DNA of 48,713 nucleotides from JAIXWP01 sp964428835 (GCA_964428835.1 CAYRZQ010000031.1:1-48713); one strand, 5' to 3'; counted from the stretch's first letter, positions 16,075 to 25,067 are shown. The notes: generated by a model from the sequence alone, not told the origin. Numbers and translations: made by a program.

Positions 16075-17904
16075 ATGTCTGATATCATTCAACTTTTACC
16101 GGAGTCAGTTTCGAACCAAATAGCGGCAGGTGAGGTCGTTCAACGTCCTGCGTCTGCGGTGAAGGAATTGGTGGAGAACAGTATCGATGCAGAAGCAAGT
16201 TCTGTGCATGTTATCGTGAAAGATGCTGGTAAGACGTTGATTCAGGTGATTGATAATGGAAAAGGCATGTCAGCGCAGGATGCAAGGATGTGCTTCGAGC
16301 GTCATGCCACTTCTAAGGTGAGAAAATCGGAAGATTTGTTCAATATCGTCACAAAAGGATTTAGAGGTGAGGCGCTTGCAAGTATCGCGGCCATTGCACA
16401 GGTGGAATTGCGCACGCGCCAGCGTGGTGAGACACTTGGTACGAAGGTAGAAGTAGAAGGGACGAAGGTTAAGAGCGCGGGCCCAGATCAATGTCCTGAA
16501 GGGACAAATTTCATGATCAAGAATCTTTTTTATAATGTACCGGCGCGTCGTTATTTTTTGAAAAGCGACGCCATCGAGCTCAAGCATATTATCGAGGAGA
16601 TTCAGCGAGTGGCGCTAACGCATCCTGATGTTGAATTCAAATTGACGCATAATGGAAGTGAGGTCTTCTCATATCCAAAAACCAATATTCGCCAGCGTGT
16701 GGTTAATGTTTTGGGAAGCAAGTACAATGAAAAGCTGGTGCCCGTCGATGAGCAAACGGATATCGTAAGCATTCAAGGCTTTGTAGGAAAACCCGACGTT
16801 TCCAAGAAAACAAGAGGTGAGCAATATTTCTTTGTCAATCAGCGATTCATAAAAAATAGTTATCTCAACCATGCGGTGACAGGTGCTTTTGACCAATTGC
16901 TTGGCGAGGGTCATTTTCCGCTTTATCTTTTGTATTTGGAAATTGATCCTTCACAGATTGATATAAATATTCACCCAACAAAAACAGAGATTAAGTTTCA
17001 GGATGAGCGTGCGATTTATGCTATTCTGCACGCTGCAGTGAAACGCGCTTTGGGAAGGCATAACATCACTCCGACATTGGATTTCAATCAGGAAACAGCC
17101 ATAGCCATTGAGCCTATGCGCATGGATACAGAAGTGAAAATGCCGGAAATAAAAATCAATCCTGATTATAATCCTTTTCCTACAAAGGAAAAGAGAGAGA
17201 GTCTCGCACAAGGCTGGTTCGATAGGAATAATGGAGGTGCGAAGAAAGGTTGGGAAGAACTGTTGGAGATATCGAAAATGATTTCTCCTGAGCTGCATTC
17301 GGAGCCTGTAATCACAGCTACAAAATTATTTGAACCAGATGAAGAGCACACTCCATTTCAGTTGCATCGCAAGTATATTGTAAGTGCAACTACCGATGGG
17401 ATGATATTTATCGATCAACAACGCGCGCATCGCAGAATACTGTTCGAACGCTATTTATTATTGATTGAAAAGCGAACGGGTAGTGTTCAACAGTTGTTGT
17501 TTCCTGAGTTGGTGAGCTTTTCGCAGGGAGATGCCGCGATCGTGAATACCATGCTGGAGGACATTCGGAGCATGGGGTTTGAGATTGAGCATTTTGGGGG
17601 AACCGAGTTTCAGGTGACAGGCGTACCTTCAGATACGGGAGCCACAAATCTTCAAGCGCTGCTCGATGGTTTTTTGGAGCAGGTGAAGCACGAACAGCCC
17701 AATGCAGATATGAATAATTTTGAGAAAATAGCGTGGGCGATGGCGATGAGTACGTCTATCAAATATGGTCAGATGTTGACGATACCTGAAATGAAAGAAA
17801 TCATTGAGCGACTCTTGGCATGTCATCAGCCGAATTTTGAAAAGAGAAATAGACCTACATTCATTAAATTTACCATAGACCAATTGGGTCAACAATTCAG
17901 ATAA
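16075..17904 (+). CDS. mutL: DNA mismatch repair protein MutL with degenerate endonuclease motifs
   Basis: A 609-residue MutL; the ATG at 16075 gives the family start MSDIIQLLPESVSNQIAAGE. The GHKL ATPase motifs are intact: ELVENSIDA (Glu31, Asn35), DNGKGM (from Asp60), FRGEAL and the SNQIAAGEVV region. The C-terminal dimerisation domain starts near residue 430. There the endonuclease motif DQHAxxExxxxE reads DQQRAHRRILFE (447-458), the ACR motif reads AMS (about 556), and the CPHGRPT motif reads KRNRPTF (about 593). Metal-binding residues are thus missing, which suggests no nicking activity. Members of this family couple MutS to downstream excision. Confidence 0.95.
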   Translation: MSDIIQLLPESVSNQIAAGEVVQRPASAVKELVENSIDAEASSVHVIVKDAGKTLIQVIDNGKGMSAQDARMCFERHATSKVRKSEDLFNIVTKGFRGEALASIAAIAQVELRTRQRGETLGTKVEVEGTKVKSAGPDQCPEGTNFMIKNLFYNVPARRYFLKSDAIELKHIIEEIQRVALTHPDVEFKLTHNGSEVFSYPKTNIRQRVVNVLGSKYNEKLVPVDEQTDIVSIQGFVGKPDVSKKTRGEQYFFVNQRFIKNSYLNHAVTGAFDQLLGEGHFPLYLLYLEIDPSQIDINIHPTKTEIKFQDERAIYAILHAAVKRALGRHNITPTLDFNQETAIAIEPMRMDTEVKMPEIKINPDYNPFPTKEKRESLAQGWFDRNNGGAKKGWEELLEISKMISPELHSEPVITATKLFEPDEEHTPFQLHRKYIVSATTDGMIFIDQQRAHRRILFERYLLLIEKRTGSVQQLLFPELVSFSQGDAAIVNTMLEDIRSMGFEIEHFGGTEFQVTGVPSDTGATNLQALLDGFLEQVKHEQPNADMNNFEKIAWAMAMSTSIKYGQMLTIPEMKEIIERLLACHQPNFEKRNRPTFIKFTIDQLGQQFR

Positions 17905-17906
17905 CA

Positions 17907-18653
17907 ATGTTTAATCAACTCACCCCAGTAGTTAAGAATATTATCATCATCAATGTCTTGATGTATTTGGCTTGTGCTGTTGTGCCTGGTTTACACGAAT
18001 TGAGTGCGGGCTATTATTGGCAAAGTGAAAATTTCAGACCTTGGCAATTGATTACGCACATGTTCACGCATGCGCCTTTGCGATCAGGGAATCTGATGCA
18101 CATTTTTTTCAATATGTATGCGCTCTACTTGTTTGGCTCGGCAATCGAGCGTCAATGGGGGGCGAAGCGATTTTTGATTTACTATTTTATTTGTGGTCTA
18201 GGCGCTTTCTTTCTTCATGAGTTCATCAATTATATAGAGATACAACGCCTTATTGGAGCAATGAATCCAGAGGATGTTCGATTGGTCTATGAAGAAGGAG
18301 CTGAAATTTTGAGAGAAGGAAAGAACTTTATAGATCCAGCAGCTGCTCAATTGAATTTTTCTTTGAATATAGGAATTGTTGGAGCTTCAGGATGTGTATT
18401 CGGAGTGTTGCTTGCATTCGGGATGTTGTTCCCTAATACAGAACTGATGCTATTGTTTCCACCCATCGCTCTCAAGGCAAAGTGGTTGGTAATCATTTAC
18501 GGTGCGATTGAATTGCTATTGGCATTACAAAATAATCCAGGAGATAATGTGGCGCATTATGCGCATATCGGAGGGATGATTTTCGGTTATATCATGCTGA
18601 AGATTTGGCAAAAGCGCGATGGAAGCTATTACGGCAATCGTTTTAGATATTGA
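17907..18653 (+). CDS. Rhomboid intramembrane serine protease, first of a tandem pair
   Basis: A 248-residue membrane protein with about six hydrophobic segments. The catalytic serine is Ser161 in GASG and the catalytic histidine is His220 in HYAHIGG. The HMFTHAP and NLMHIFFNMYALYLFG segments are typical of rhomboids. There is a long loop (about residues 110-155) between the second membrane block and the GASG helix. Rhomboids cleave membrane-anchored substrates within the bilayer; the substrate is unknown. It starts two bases after the mutL stop and overlaps the next rhomboid region, so the three genes probably share an mRNA. Confidence 0.93.
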   Translation: MFNQLTPVVKNIIIINVLMYLACAVVPGLHELSAGYYWQSENFRPWQLITHMFTHAPLRSGNLMHIFFNMYALYLFGSAIERQWGAKRFLIYYFICGLGAFFLHEFINYIEIQRLIGAMNPEDVRLVYEEGAEILREGKNFIDPAAAQLNFSLNIGIVGASGCVFGVLLAFGMLFPNTELMLLFPPIALKAKWLVIIYGAIELLLALQNNPGDNVAHYAHIGGMIFGYIMLKIWQKRDGSYYGNRFRY

Positions 18654-18655
18654 TT

Positions 18656-19519
18656 ATGTGGAATGAATTTGTGCGTTGGATCACCAAGCGTGACGGCCTA
18701 AATAGATTGCTTGCCATCAATATTATTGTATTTGTATTGGTTCAGGTAGTACTGATCTTTCAAAGATTATCAGAGGTTTCTGTCATTCCATCAGATTTGT
18801 ATTTGGCTGCTGGCGCGGGTTTTAAAGGGTTGATTCAAAGGCCATGGAGTGTCATCACTCATATGTTTGTGCATGTCGAAGTCGGTCACTTTATCTTTAA
18901 TATTTTTTGTTTGTACACAGCAGGAAAGCTGTTTCGACATTTCTTGGGAGATGGAAGGCTCGTGGTAAATTACATCCTTGGGGGCATGTTCGGATACTTG
19001 CTTTACTTAGGAATGGCCATGGTTTTTCCAAAATTGACGGGAGCTTCATACATTCTTGGCGCCAGCGCTTCCATTATGTCGATCATCCTGACTATCGGAA
19101 TTTTACAACCGAATTATCAGATTAAATTATTCGGTGTTTTTGATATGAAGTTGATTTGGTTGTGCGGAATTATTATTTTAGTTGACCTCATCAGTTTGCG
19201 CAAAGGATTCAACAGTGGTGGCCATGTGGCGCATCTGGGAGGTGCAATTTTTGGTGTCATTTACGCTTATCAATTCAAACGAGGAGTAGTTATGGGTTCA
19301 TGGTTAGAAAACTTTTTTAATCGCATCGGCTCGTTTTTTTCAAGTAATAAAAACAGCTACAATGAACATCGTCGCCCAAAGACAGACGAGGAGTTTAATG
19401 CTGAAAAGAAAAAGCGTCAGCAGCGCGTAGATCAAATTCTCGATAAGATTAGTAAGTCTGGGTATGAGAGTTTATCAAAGGAGGAAAAGGATTTTCTTTT
19501 TAAATACAGTCAGAAATAA
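18656..19519 (+). CDS. Rhomboid intramembrane serine protease with C-terminal cytosolic tail, second of the pair
   Basis: A 287-residue protein from the ATG at 18656, two bases after the first rhomboid's stop (an in-frame TTG at 18650 would overlap it). The membrane part has HMFVHVEVGHFIFNIFCLY, the catalytic Ser137 in GASAS and His193 in HVAHLGGA. It differs from its neighbour in having a charged C-terminal tail (about 215-287) with a helical EEFNAEKKKRQQRVDQILDK region. This tail resembles the DUF6576-type extension on Bacteroidota rhomboids. The low similarity to the first copy points to an old duplication or independent recruitment. Confidence 0.92.
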   Translation: MWNEFVRWITKRDGLNRLLAINIIVFVLVQVVLIFQRLSEVSVIPSDLYLAAGAGFKGLIQRPWSVITHMFVHVEVGHFIFNIFCLYTAGKLFRHFLGDGRLVVNYILGGMFGYLLYLGMAMVFPKLTGASYILGASASIMSIILTIGILQPNYQIKLFGVFDMKLIWLCGIIILVDLISLRKGFNSGGHVAHLGGAIFGVIYAYQFKRGVVMGSWLENFFNRIGSFFSSNKNSYNEHRRPKTDEEFNAEKKKRQQRVDQILDKISKSGYESLSKEEKDFLFKYSQK

Positions 19520-20643
19520 TGACAGAAGAAGTTCCTAAGAAAAAACGAAGGATTACGCTGAACAAGATTTTGTTTTGGCTGAATCTTTTGTTGGTTCTCG
19601 TTACTTTTCTCTGTTATGCAGGTGTTACGTTTTCACCGGGAAAAATGGGCTATTTAACGCTCTTTGGACTGGGATACCCACTCGTTCTTGCTTCGAATAT
19701 TTTATTTATTCTCATTTGGATGTTTCGACGACGGAGATTTGTAGTTTTTTCTTTGTTTGCGATTCTTGTCGGTGTGGGTTATGTGATGGATTTTATTAAT
19801 TTTTCCTTTGGCGTAGATGCTGCTGAAGAGGGCTGGAAAGGTTTGGAAGTAATGACTTATAATGTCAATTTGTTTGGCTTGTATGCACCTGAGAATAATG
19901 AAGAACGACGAGATGAAATTTTTGATGTGCTGAAAGGTGAGTCACCAGATGTTCTTTGTTTTCAAGAGTTTTTTCATTCAGATCAAAAAGGATATTTTAT
20001 CACTAAGGATTCTCTACTGAAATTTTTACCTACGAAGTATTTTCACGCGCGCTATACACATGCGAAAAATGGCAGGAATTATTTTGGAGTAGCGATGTTC
20101 TCGAAATATCCAATTATTAATAAAGGTTTTATACCCTTCGAGTCCGACGTAAACAATTTCTGCATTTACGCGGATATCAAATATCAAGGCGATACGATTC
20201 GAGTTTATAATGCTCATTTGCAATCCATTCGTTTTAAGCCGGAGGATTATGCATTTGTAGATGAAAATAAAAACAAAGAAGAGTTGGATAAAGGGTTCAA
20301 ACGTATTGCCTGGCGCTTGAAAAAGGCTTTTGAGAAACGTGAAGAACAAGTGAAGAAAGTAGTGGAAAGTGTTTCAAAGTGCAAGCATCCAATAATTATG
20401 TGCGGTGACTTCAATGATCCTCCAGTTTCTTTCACGTATGGCCTAATGAGTGAGTATTTGGAAGATAGTTTCAAAGCATGTGGCTCGGGTATCGGAAATA
20501 CCTACAATGGCGTGTTTCCTTCCTTTCGAATAGATTACATTTTGCACAGCAAGGATTTTCGTGCGGATTACTACAGAAGCGTGAATAAAAATTTGTCAGA
20601 CCACTATCCTGTGGTTGCGGGCTTTACGCTTATGAAGCCGTGA
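19519..20643 (+). CDS. Membrane-anchored endonuclease/exonuclease/phosphatase-family hydrolase
   Basis: A 374-residue protein. The ATG overlaps the rhomboid stop (TAATG), so the genes are coupled. Residues about 15-105 form three membrane segments. The remainder is an EEP domain with MTYNVNLF, LCFQEFFHS (metal-binding Glu), GDFNDPPVS (catalytic Asp/Asn) and LSDHYPV (catalytic Asp/His) in order. EEP enzymes include DNases, sphingomyelinases and inositol phosphatases. The membrane anchor, with the catalytic domain probably on the periplasmic side, is frequent in Bacteroidota. The substrate is unknown. Confidence 0.88.
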   Translation: MTEEVPKKKRRITLNKILFWLNLLLVLVTFLCYAGVTFSPGKMGYLTLFGLGYPLVLASNILFILIWMFRRRRFVVFSLFAILVGVGYVMDFINFSFGVDAAEEGWKGLEVMTYNVNLFGLYAPENNEERRDEIFDVLKGESPDVLCFQEFFHSDQKGYFITKDSLLKFLPTKYFHARYTHAKNGRNYFGVAMFSKYPIINKGFIPFESDVNNFCIYADIKYQGDTIRVYNAHLQSIRFKPEDYAFVDENKNKEELDKGFKRIAWRLKKAFEKREEQVKKVVESVSKCKHPIIMCGDFNDPPVSFTYGLMSEYLEDSFKACGSGIGNTYNGVFPSFRIDYILHSKDFRADYYRSVNKNLSDHYPVVAGFTLMKP

Positions 20644-20683
20644 TGGGATGAACAATTCACAGTACTAAAACGTTTTCAGTTTG

Positions 20684-22159
20684 GTGAATAAAAAAGTGGT
20701 TATACTTGGCGCTGGTGTCGCTGGATTGGCTTCTGCTGTGCGTTTGCGCAAGGCCGGTTACGATGTGGACGTTTACGAGCAAGCAGATGGACCGGGCGGT
20801 AAACTTCGTGAGAAATGGATTGGTAAGTATCGGTTTGATTTAGGGCCAAGTTTATTCACCTTGCCTCAAAATGTGGAAGAACTTTTCGAGCTCTGCGATA
20901 TGGTGCCTTCAGAGCATTTTCGATACAATCGCCTTGAGCATGTATGTAATTATTTTTTCGAAGATGGCACCCGTTTCTCGGTGCCGGCCAATAGTGCCGA
21001 GTACGTACGAAGTCTGTGCGAAACTTTTGGCGAGGATAAGAAAACGGTAGAGAATTTTTTGAAAAGTAGTGAAGAAGTCTATGAGTTGACGACGCCTGTT
21101 TTTTTGAAAAGTGAATTGTCAATTGGTGCACTCATAAAAAAGCCTGAGACTTTTAAAGCAATATTGAATTTATATAAGCTTCCTATTTCAGGCACACTAT
21201 TTCAAAAGTTAAATAAGACCTTTCGTAATCCGAAGACAATCCAATTGTTTTCGAGATATGCTACATACAATGGCAGCAATCCGTATAGCACTCCTGCAAT
21301 GATGATGCTGATTCCGCATTTGGAAAATGGAATCGGTGCGTACCTACCGGAAAATGGAATGTTTGATATTTCACGGAGCATTCACAAGTTGGGTGAGAAG
21401 TTAGGCGTTCGATATCATTTTAATCAGAAGGTTGAAAGTATTATTGTCGAAAACAAAACGGTAAAAGGTATATCAATAGGTGGTAAAAAAATCGAGGCTG
21501 ATATCGTACTTAGCAATATTGATATTACACCGACTTATCGAAAATTATTGGGAGACAAGTATTCTCCAGAGAAGATATTAAATCAAGAAAAGTCTTCTTC
21601 TGCTTTGATTTTTTATTGGGGAATAAAGAAGGAGTTTACTGAATTAGACGTTCATAATATATTTTTCGCATCGGATTATGAGGCCGAGTTTGATTGTCTT
21701 TTTACTAAAAAGAGCCTTCATAATGATCCGACCATTTACATCAATATTACCAGTAAGCTTTGCAAGAATGATGCTCCCACGGGGTGCGAAAACTGGTTTG
21801 TTATGATAAACGTTCCCCACCTCAATGGTCAGGACTGGGATGCATTAAAAGCTGAGGCAAAGCGCCTCATACTCTCGAAATTGCAACGCATTCTCGGTTT
21901 GGATATCTCTGTGCTCATTGAGGAAGAAGAGATCTTGGATCCTCAATTGATTCAAGATCGAACAGGGAGTCATTTGGGCTCGCTCTATGGCAATGCAAGC
22001 AACTCTACTTTTTCTGCATTTATGAGGCATCAGAATCATTCAAAACAGTTGAAAGGATTATATTTTTGTGGAGGAAGTGTACATCCAGGGGGAGGCGTTC
22101 CATTGTGTTTGTTTTCAGCTCGACTTGCAGCTGGAAGAATAATACATGATACTTTATGA
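20684..22159 (+). CDS. crtD: Hydroxycarotenoid 3,4-desaturase, CrtD-like
   Basis: A 491-residue FAD-dependent carotenoid desaturase. The Rossmann motif VVILGAGVAGLASA is at the N-terminus and the C-terminal FAD/carotenoid motif reads GLYFCGGSVHPGGGVPLCLFSARLAAG. No ATG is available in frame between a TAA at 20666 and the conserved start, so I use GTG at 20684 (TTG at 20681 is the alternative). It is clearly distinct from the crtI in the same cluster. Together with the cruF directly downstream it fits 1'-hydroxy-gamma-carotenoid C-3',4' desaturase. A second phytoene-desaturase role cannot be excluded from sequence alone. Confidence 0.85.
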   Translation: MNKKVVILGAGVAGLASAVRLRKAGYDVDVYEQADGPGGKLREKWIGKYRFDLGPSLFTLPQNVEELFELCDMVPSEHFRYNRLEHVCNYFFEDGTRFSVPANSAEYVRSLCETFGEDKKTVENFLKSSEEVYELTTPVFLKSELSIGALIKKPETFKAILNLYKLPISGTLFQKLNKTFRNPKTIQLFSRYATYNGSNPYSTPAMMMLIPHLENGIGAYLPENGMFDISRSIHKLGEKLGVRYHFNQKVESIIVENKTVKGISIGGKKIEADIVLSNIDITPTYRKLLGDKYSPEKILNQEKSSSALIFYWGIKKEFTELDVHNIFFASDYEAEFDCLFTKKSLHNDPTIYINITSKLCKNDAPTGCENWFVMINVPHLNGQDWDALKAEAKRLILSKLQRILGLDISVLIEEEEILDPQLIQDRTGSHLGSLYGNASNSTFSAFMRHQNHSKQLKGLYFCGGSVHPGGGVPLCLFSARLAAGRIIHDTL

Positions 22160-22800
22160 TCGCTGAAAAGTGGCGTCCATACATTTACGTTTATTTTTTT
22201 CTCGTCTATCTCGCGGGGGCAATTGGTCTTTCTTTTTTTAGTGAGTTGTTTTATCCACTGACACCTTTCAATCTTATATCTAGCGCCATATTAGTAATGC
22301 TGTGCCAAAAGGGATTTGAGGCGAAGATGCTTTTATACATCTTAGGTGTTGGAATCTTGGCGTGGTTTATCGAGGGGGTAGGGGTGAGCACCGGATTAAT
22401 CTTTGGTGTTTACACTTATGGAGATACACTAGGCTGGAAGATATGGAACGTTCCTGTATTGATTGGGCTCAATTGGGTAATGCTTGTTTACAATGCTCAG
22501 CAATTCATTGTGTTTTATGTGCAGGAGAGGAAGCCGATAATCGTCAATTCATTAGTGGCCACAGGCTTGGTGATGCTTGATATTTTGATGGAAATAGTCG
22601 CTCCTGTTGTGGACTTTTGGTCTTTCACCGATGGCTATGCACCGCTCCAAAATTTTATCGGATGGTGGGTAGTTGGATTCATTCTCTCTTCAATTTCCTT
22701 GAAGTCTTTTACGAAATATCCCAATTATATTTCTTCCTATTTTTTCTTATTGCAATGGCTATTCTTCGCAGCCCTTACCATTTTTTCTCGGCTGGATTAG
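22156..22800 (+). CDS. cruF: Carotenoid 1',2'-hydratase, CruF family (DUF422)
   Basis: A 214-residue integral membrane protein with about six hydrophobic segments. It carries the CruF/DUF422 pattern: EGVGVSTGLIFGVYTYGDTLGWKIWNVPVLIGLNWVMLVY, then LDILMEIVAPVVDFWSF. CruF hydrates the C1',2' double bond of a psi end, giving the 1'-hydroxyl of saproxanthin- and myxol-type carotenoids. Its start overlaps the crtD stop (ATGA), and its stop overlaps the stop of the convergent crtYcd by sharing bases 22797-22800. Confidence 0.88.
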   Translation: MIAEKWRPYIYVYFFLVYLAGAIGLSFFSELFYPLTPFNLISSAILVMLCQKGFEAKMLLYILGVGILAWFIEGVGVSTGLIFGVYTYGDTLGWKIWNVPVLIGLNWVMLVYNAQQFIVFYVQERKPIIVNSLVATGLVMLDILMEIVAPVVDFWSFTDGYAPLQNFIGWWVVGFILSSISLKSFTKYPNYISSYFFLLQWLFFAALTIFSRLD

Positions 22801-23540
22801 ATTAACCGAGTTTGTCTCTTCACCAGTTTTTCATAGACGGTGAGAGCGAGCAATAGCATTGCCATTCCATAGAAAAAATCATCCAGAGGAACTGACCAAA
22901 TTCGAATTCCCAAATTGTGCTGATTATTATACCAAACTATCTGGTCTGTGATTTTATTTGGCTCTAAATTGATAAAGGGATATTTATAGAAGTCAAGTCC
23001 AGTGAGTACACCATTAGCGATGTAAAAGGGAATGAGAAGAATCCACCAGCTAAGATGAAAATACCCCATAAAGTCTGATCTTTTAATGAAAGAGTGATAC
23101 ACTAAAAGTAAGATGCTAACGAAGGAGGCGGACATGGTGTACCAATTCCCGAAATTCGTAGCTATAAAGACGATGCAGAGTGCAATGTAGATTCCAGAGA
23201 TATAGACGGAAGTATTTTTGAATGGCTGATTCGGAAAGAAATAGCGGACGCATTCATAGGAAAAGATACAAGCATAAGGAATGCAAATAAAAAATAACCA
23301 TTCCTCTAATGGTAAATTACCGATATGGGCTCCAGTAATGTAATTGGCGTTGAATCCCCAAATTCCATTAGCAGTAAAAAACATGTCCCAAGGCACGTAT
23401 AGCGCCATCATTGTGATTGTTCCGGCAAGCAGGGCTTTCCAGTACTTATAAAATGGAAGTCTTTTTTGAAAACTTAAAAAGAAAGGGCCACTAAGGCACA
23501 GCAGATCAACGAGGAGGTAATAATAGTTCGTCGCAATCAT
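22797..23540 (-). CDS. crtYcd: Lycopene beta-cyclase, fused CrtYc-CrtYd type
   Basis: A 247-residue membrane protein from the ATG at 23540, which overlaps the crtZ stop as ATGA. Two homologous halves are visible: PLEEWLFFICIPYA (about 77-90) in the first and VPLDDFFYGM (about 220-230) in the second. These are the PxE(E/D)-type motifs of the heterodimeric CrtYc/CrtYd cyclases of Gram-positives, here fused as in many Flavobacteria. It forms the beta ring on lycopene. With CruF competing for the other end the product would be monocyclic. It is the last gene of the minus-strand crt operon. Confidence 0.88.
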   Translation of the reverse strand: MIATNYYYLLVDLLCLSGPFFLSFQKRLPFYKYWKALLAGTITMMALYVPWDMFFTANGIWGFNANYITGAHIGNLPLEEWLFFICIPYACIFSYECVRYFFPNQPFKNTSVYISGIYIALCIVFIATNFGNWYTMSASFVSILLLVYHSFIKRSDFMGYFHLSWWILLIPFYIANGVLTGLDFYKYPFINLEPNKITDQIVWYNNQHNLGIRIWSVPLDDFFYGMAMLLLALTVYEKLVKRQTRLI

Positions 23541-24016
23541 GCTGACTTCAATTTGTTTTCTTTGTACTTGGCGGCTTCTCTGAAATACTTCAATGGAACT
23601 AACAACATTCCAAAACATTCACCATGCTCTTTTCCCAAATGCTTGTGATGCACCTTGTGAGCTTTGCGTATAGCTCGGAAGTATAAATTATCTGTTCTTT
23701 TGAACCAATCAAATCGCTGGTGAATGAGCACATCATGTACAAGGAAATAGGCAATACCATAAAAGAGTATTCCCATACCAATGTAAAATCTAAAGTCCAT
23801 TCCATCCATTGCACCAAACATCATGAGCAACCAACTCGGTATTGCGTAGATGAGAAAAAACACATCGTTTCGTTCGAAGAATTTTTTGTGCGGAACATGA
23901 TGGTCTTCGTGAAAATACCACATAAATCCATGCATTACGAATTTATGCGTGGCCCAAGCCATAAACTCCATGATGAAGAAAGTAGCGATAACAATCAATG
24001 CATTCAACGCAATCAT
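23537..24016 (-). CDS. crtZ: Beta-carotene 3-hydroxylase
   Basis: A 159-residue fatty-acid-hydroxylase-like membrane protein. The di-iron histidine clusters are all present: HKFVMH, HEDHH, HDVLIHQR and HKVHHKH. CrtZ adds the 3-hydroxyl to the beta ring of beta- or gamma-carotene. The gene sits between idi and crtYcd on the minus strand and is coupled to the latter by an ATGA overlap. Confidence 0.95.
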   Translation of the reverse strand: MIALNALIVIATFFIMEFMAWATHKFVMHGFMWYFHEDHHVPHKKFFERNDVFFLIYAIPSWLLMMFGAMDGMDFRFYIGMGILFYGIAYFLVHDVLIHQRFDWFKRTDNLYFRAIRKAHKVHHKHLGKEHGECFGMLLVPLKYFREAAKYKENKLKSA

Positions 24017-24027
24017 TCCGAATAATA

Positions 24028-24549
24028 TTAAACAGTTACTTTATTCTTTTCTCTTTTTACAATTGGTAGTGCAATTTTAAACCATTCTGTGAAGATTTCA
24101 GGATGGTTTTGCATTTCTTCTGAAAGCTCCGTCAATCCTACATATCTCCATTCGCAAACCTCATCCTTGTTGATATTAGGTTCACCATTGAAGAGTCCAA
24201 TAAAAACATGATCAAGTTCGTGTTCTTCCAGTCCTTTGTCTAGTTGGGCATGATATATAAAGCTAAAGCTATGCTGGAGTTCACAATCGAATCCCATTTC
24301 TTCTACAAGACGACGGTGCGCAGCGCTTGATAGGTCCTCTCCTGGTCGGGGATGAGAGCAACAGGTATTTGTCCATAATCCACCGCTGTGATATTTCTCC
24401 AGTGCTCTTCTATGAATAAGAAGCTCATCATTTTCATTGAAGACGAAAACGGAAAAGGCTCTGTGAAGAAGTCCTTTTTCATGCGCTTCCATTTTTTCCA
24501 TCGTGCCTACTTCATTGTCATAGGCGTCAACGAGCACTACCGATTCCAT
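24028..24549 (-). CDS. idi: Isopentenyl-diphosphate delta-isomerase, type I
   Basis: A 173-residue Nudix-fold enzyme. The active-site Cys64 lies in TNTCCSHPRPGE, and the Nudix-like RRLVEEMGFD with metal-binding Glu follows. LLHRAFSVFVFN and LLIHRRALEKYHSGGLWTN are also family features. It interconverts IPP and DMAPP for carotenoid synthesis, in the cytosol. Its ATG overlaps the upstream stop (TAATG), placing it within the crt operon. Confidence 0.95.
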   Translation of the reverse strand: MESVVLVDAYDNEVGTMEKMEAHEKGLLHRAFSVFVFNENDELLIHRRALEKYHSGGLWTNTCCSHPRPGEDLSSAAHRRLVEEMGFDCELQHSFSFIYHAQLDKGLEEHELDHVFIGLFNGEPNINKDEVCEWRYVGLTELSEEMQNHPEIFTEWFKIALPIVKREKNKVTV

Positions 24550-25067
24550 TACGACTGATATTTTTTAAGTTCGTTTTCCAACTCTGAGGATAGCTCATCA
24601 CTATTCAGCATGAATAAAATCGCTTTTTTCCAGAAAGCTGATGAACGATCTATTTTGTTTTGCTTTAGCGCATTGAGAATAATCTTTGCGTCTTCTTCCA
24701 GATTGGAGGAGTAGCCTACCACCCACGGCACTTCTGCTTGAACACTATATCTTAAAAAGCGAATTTCTGGATTGTAAAAGTCCTTTTGAATGGCCTTTTC
24801 AATTAGCGCTTTTCCTCTGTTGAAATAATCAAATTTTGATGATACTTCTTTCACCACTTCTGCATACATGGCGATGGCAACGCCTTTATAAGCGGTAATT
24901 ACTGCGTTAGATTCATCCGCATTGCTGAGGGTGTTGTAATACGCTTTGATGCCCTCTTCGCCGCGAGCGGCGAAGTATAAATCGCGATACTTCTCAACCT
25001 GCGCGCTGCATTCCCATGTTGAGAGAAAAAGAAAAGATAATGATATTATAAATGCTATTATCCTCAT
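24549..25067 (-). CDS. Exported helical protein of unknown function in the crt operon
   Basis: A 172-residue protein with a signal peptide (MRIIAFIISLSFLFLSTWECSAQ). The mature part is helical, with tandem TPR-like helix pairs: GIKAYYNTLSNADESNAVITAYKGVAIAMYAEV and KALIEKAIQKDFYNPEIRFLRYSVQAEVP. It overlaps crtB upstream (ATGA) and idi downstream (TAATG), so it is translated as part of the carotenoid operon. Its conserved position suggests a link to carotenoid or envelope function. I know no activity for it. A chaperone or cofactor role is speculation. Confidence 0.75.
   Translation of the reverse strand: MRIIAFIISLSFLFLSTWECSAQVEKYRDLYFAARGEEGIKAYYNTLSNADESNAVITAYKGVAIAMYAEVVKEVSSKFDYFNRGKALIEKAIQKDFYNPEIRFLRYSVQAEVPWVVGYSSNLEEDAKIILNALKQNKIDRSSAFWKKAILFMLNSDELSSELENELKKYQS

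Noticed and set aside
23720..24025. Plus-strand frame opposite crtZ
   Set aside because: Antisense shadow; crtZ has all histidine motifs in the other strand.
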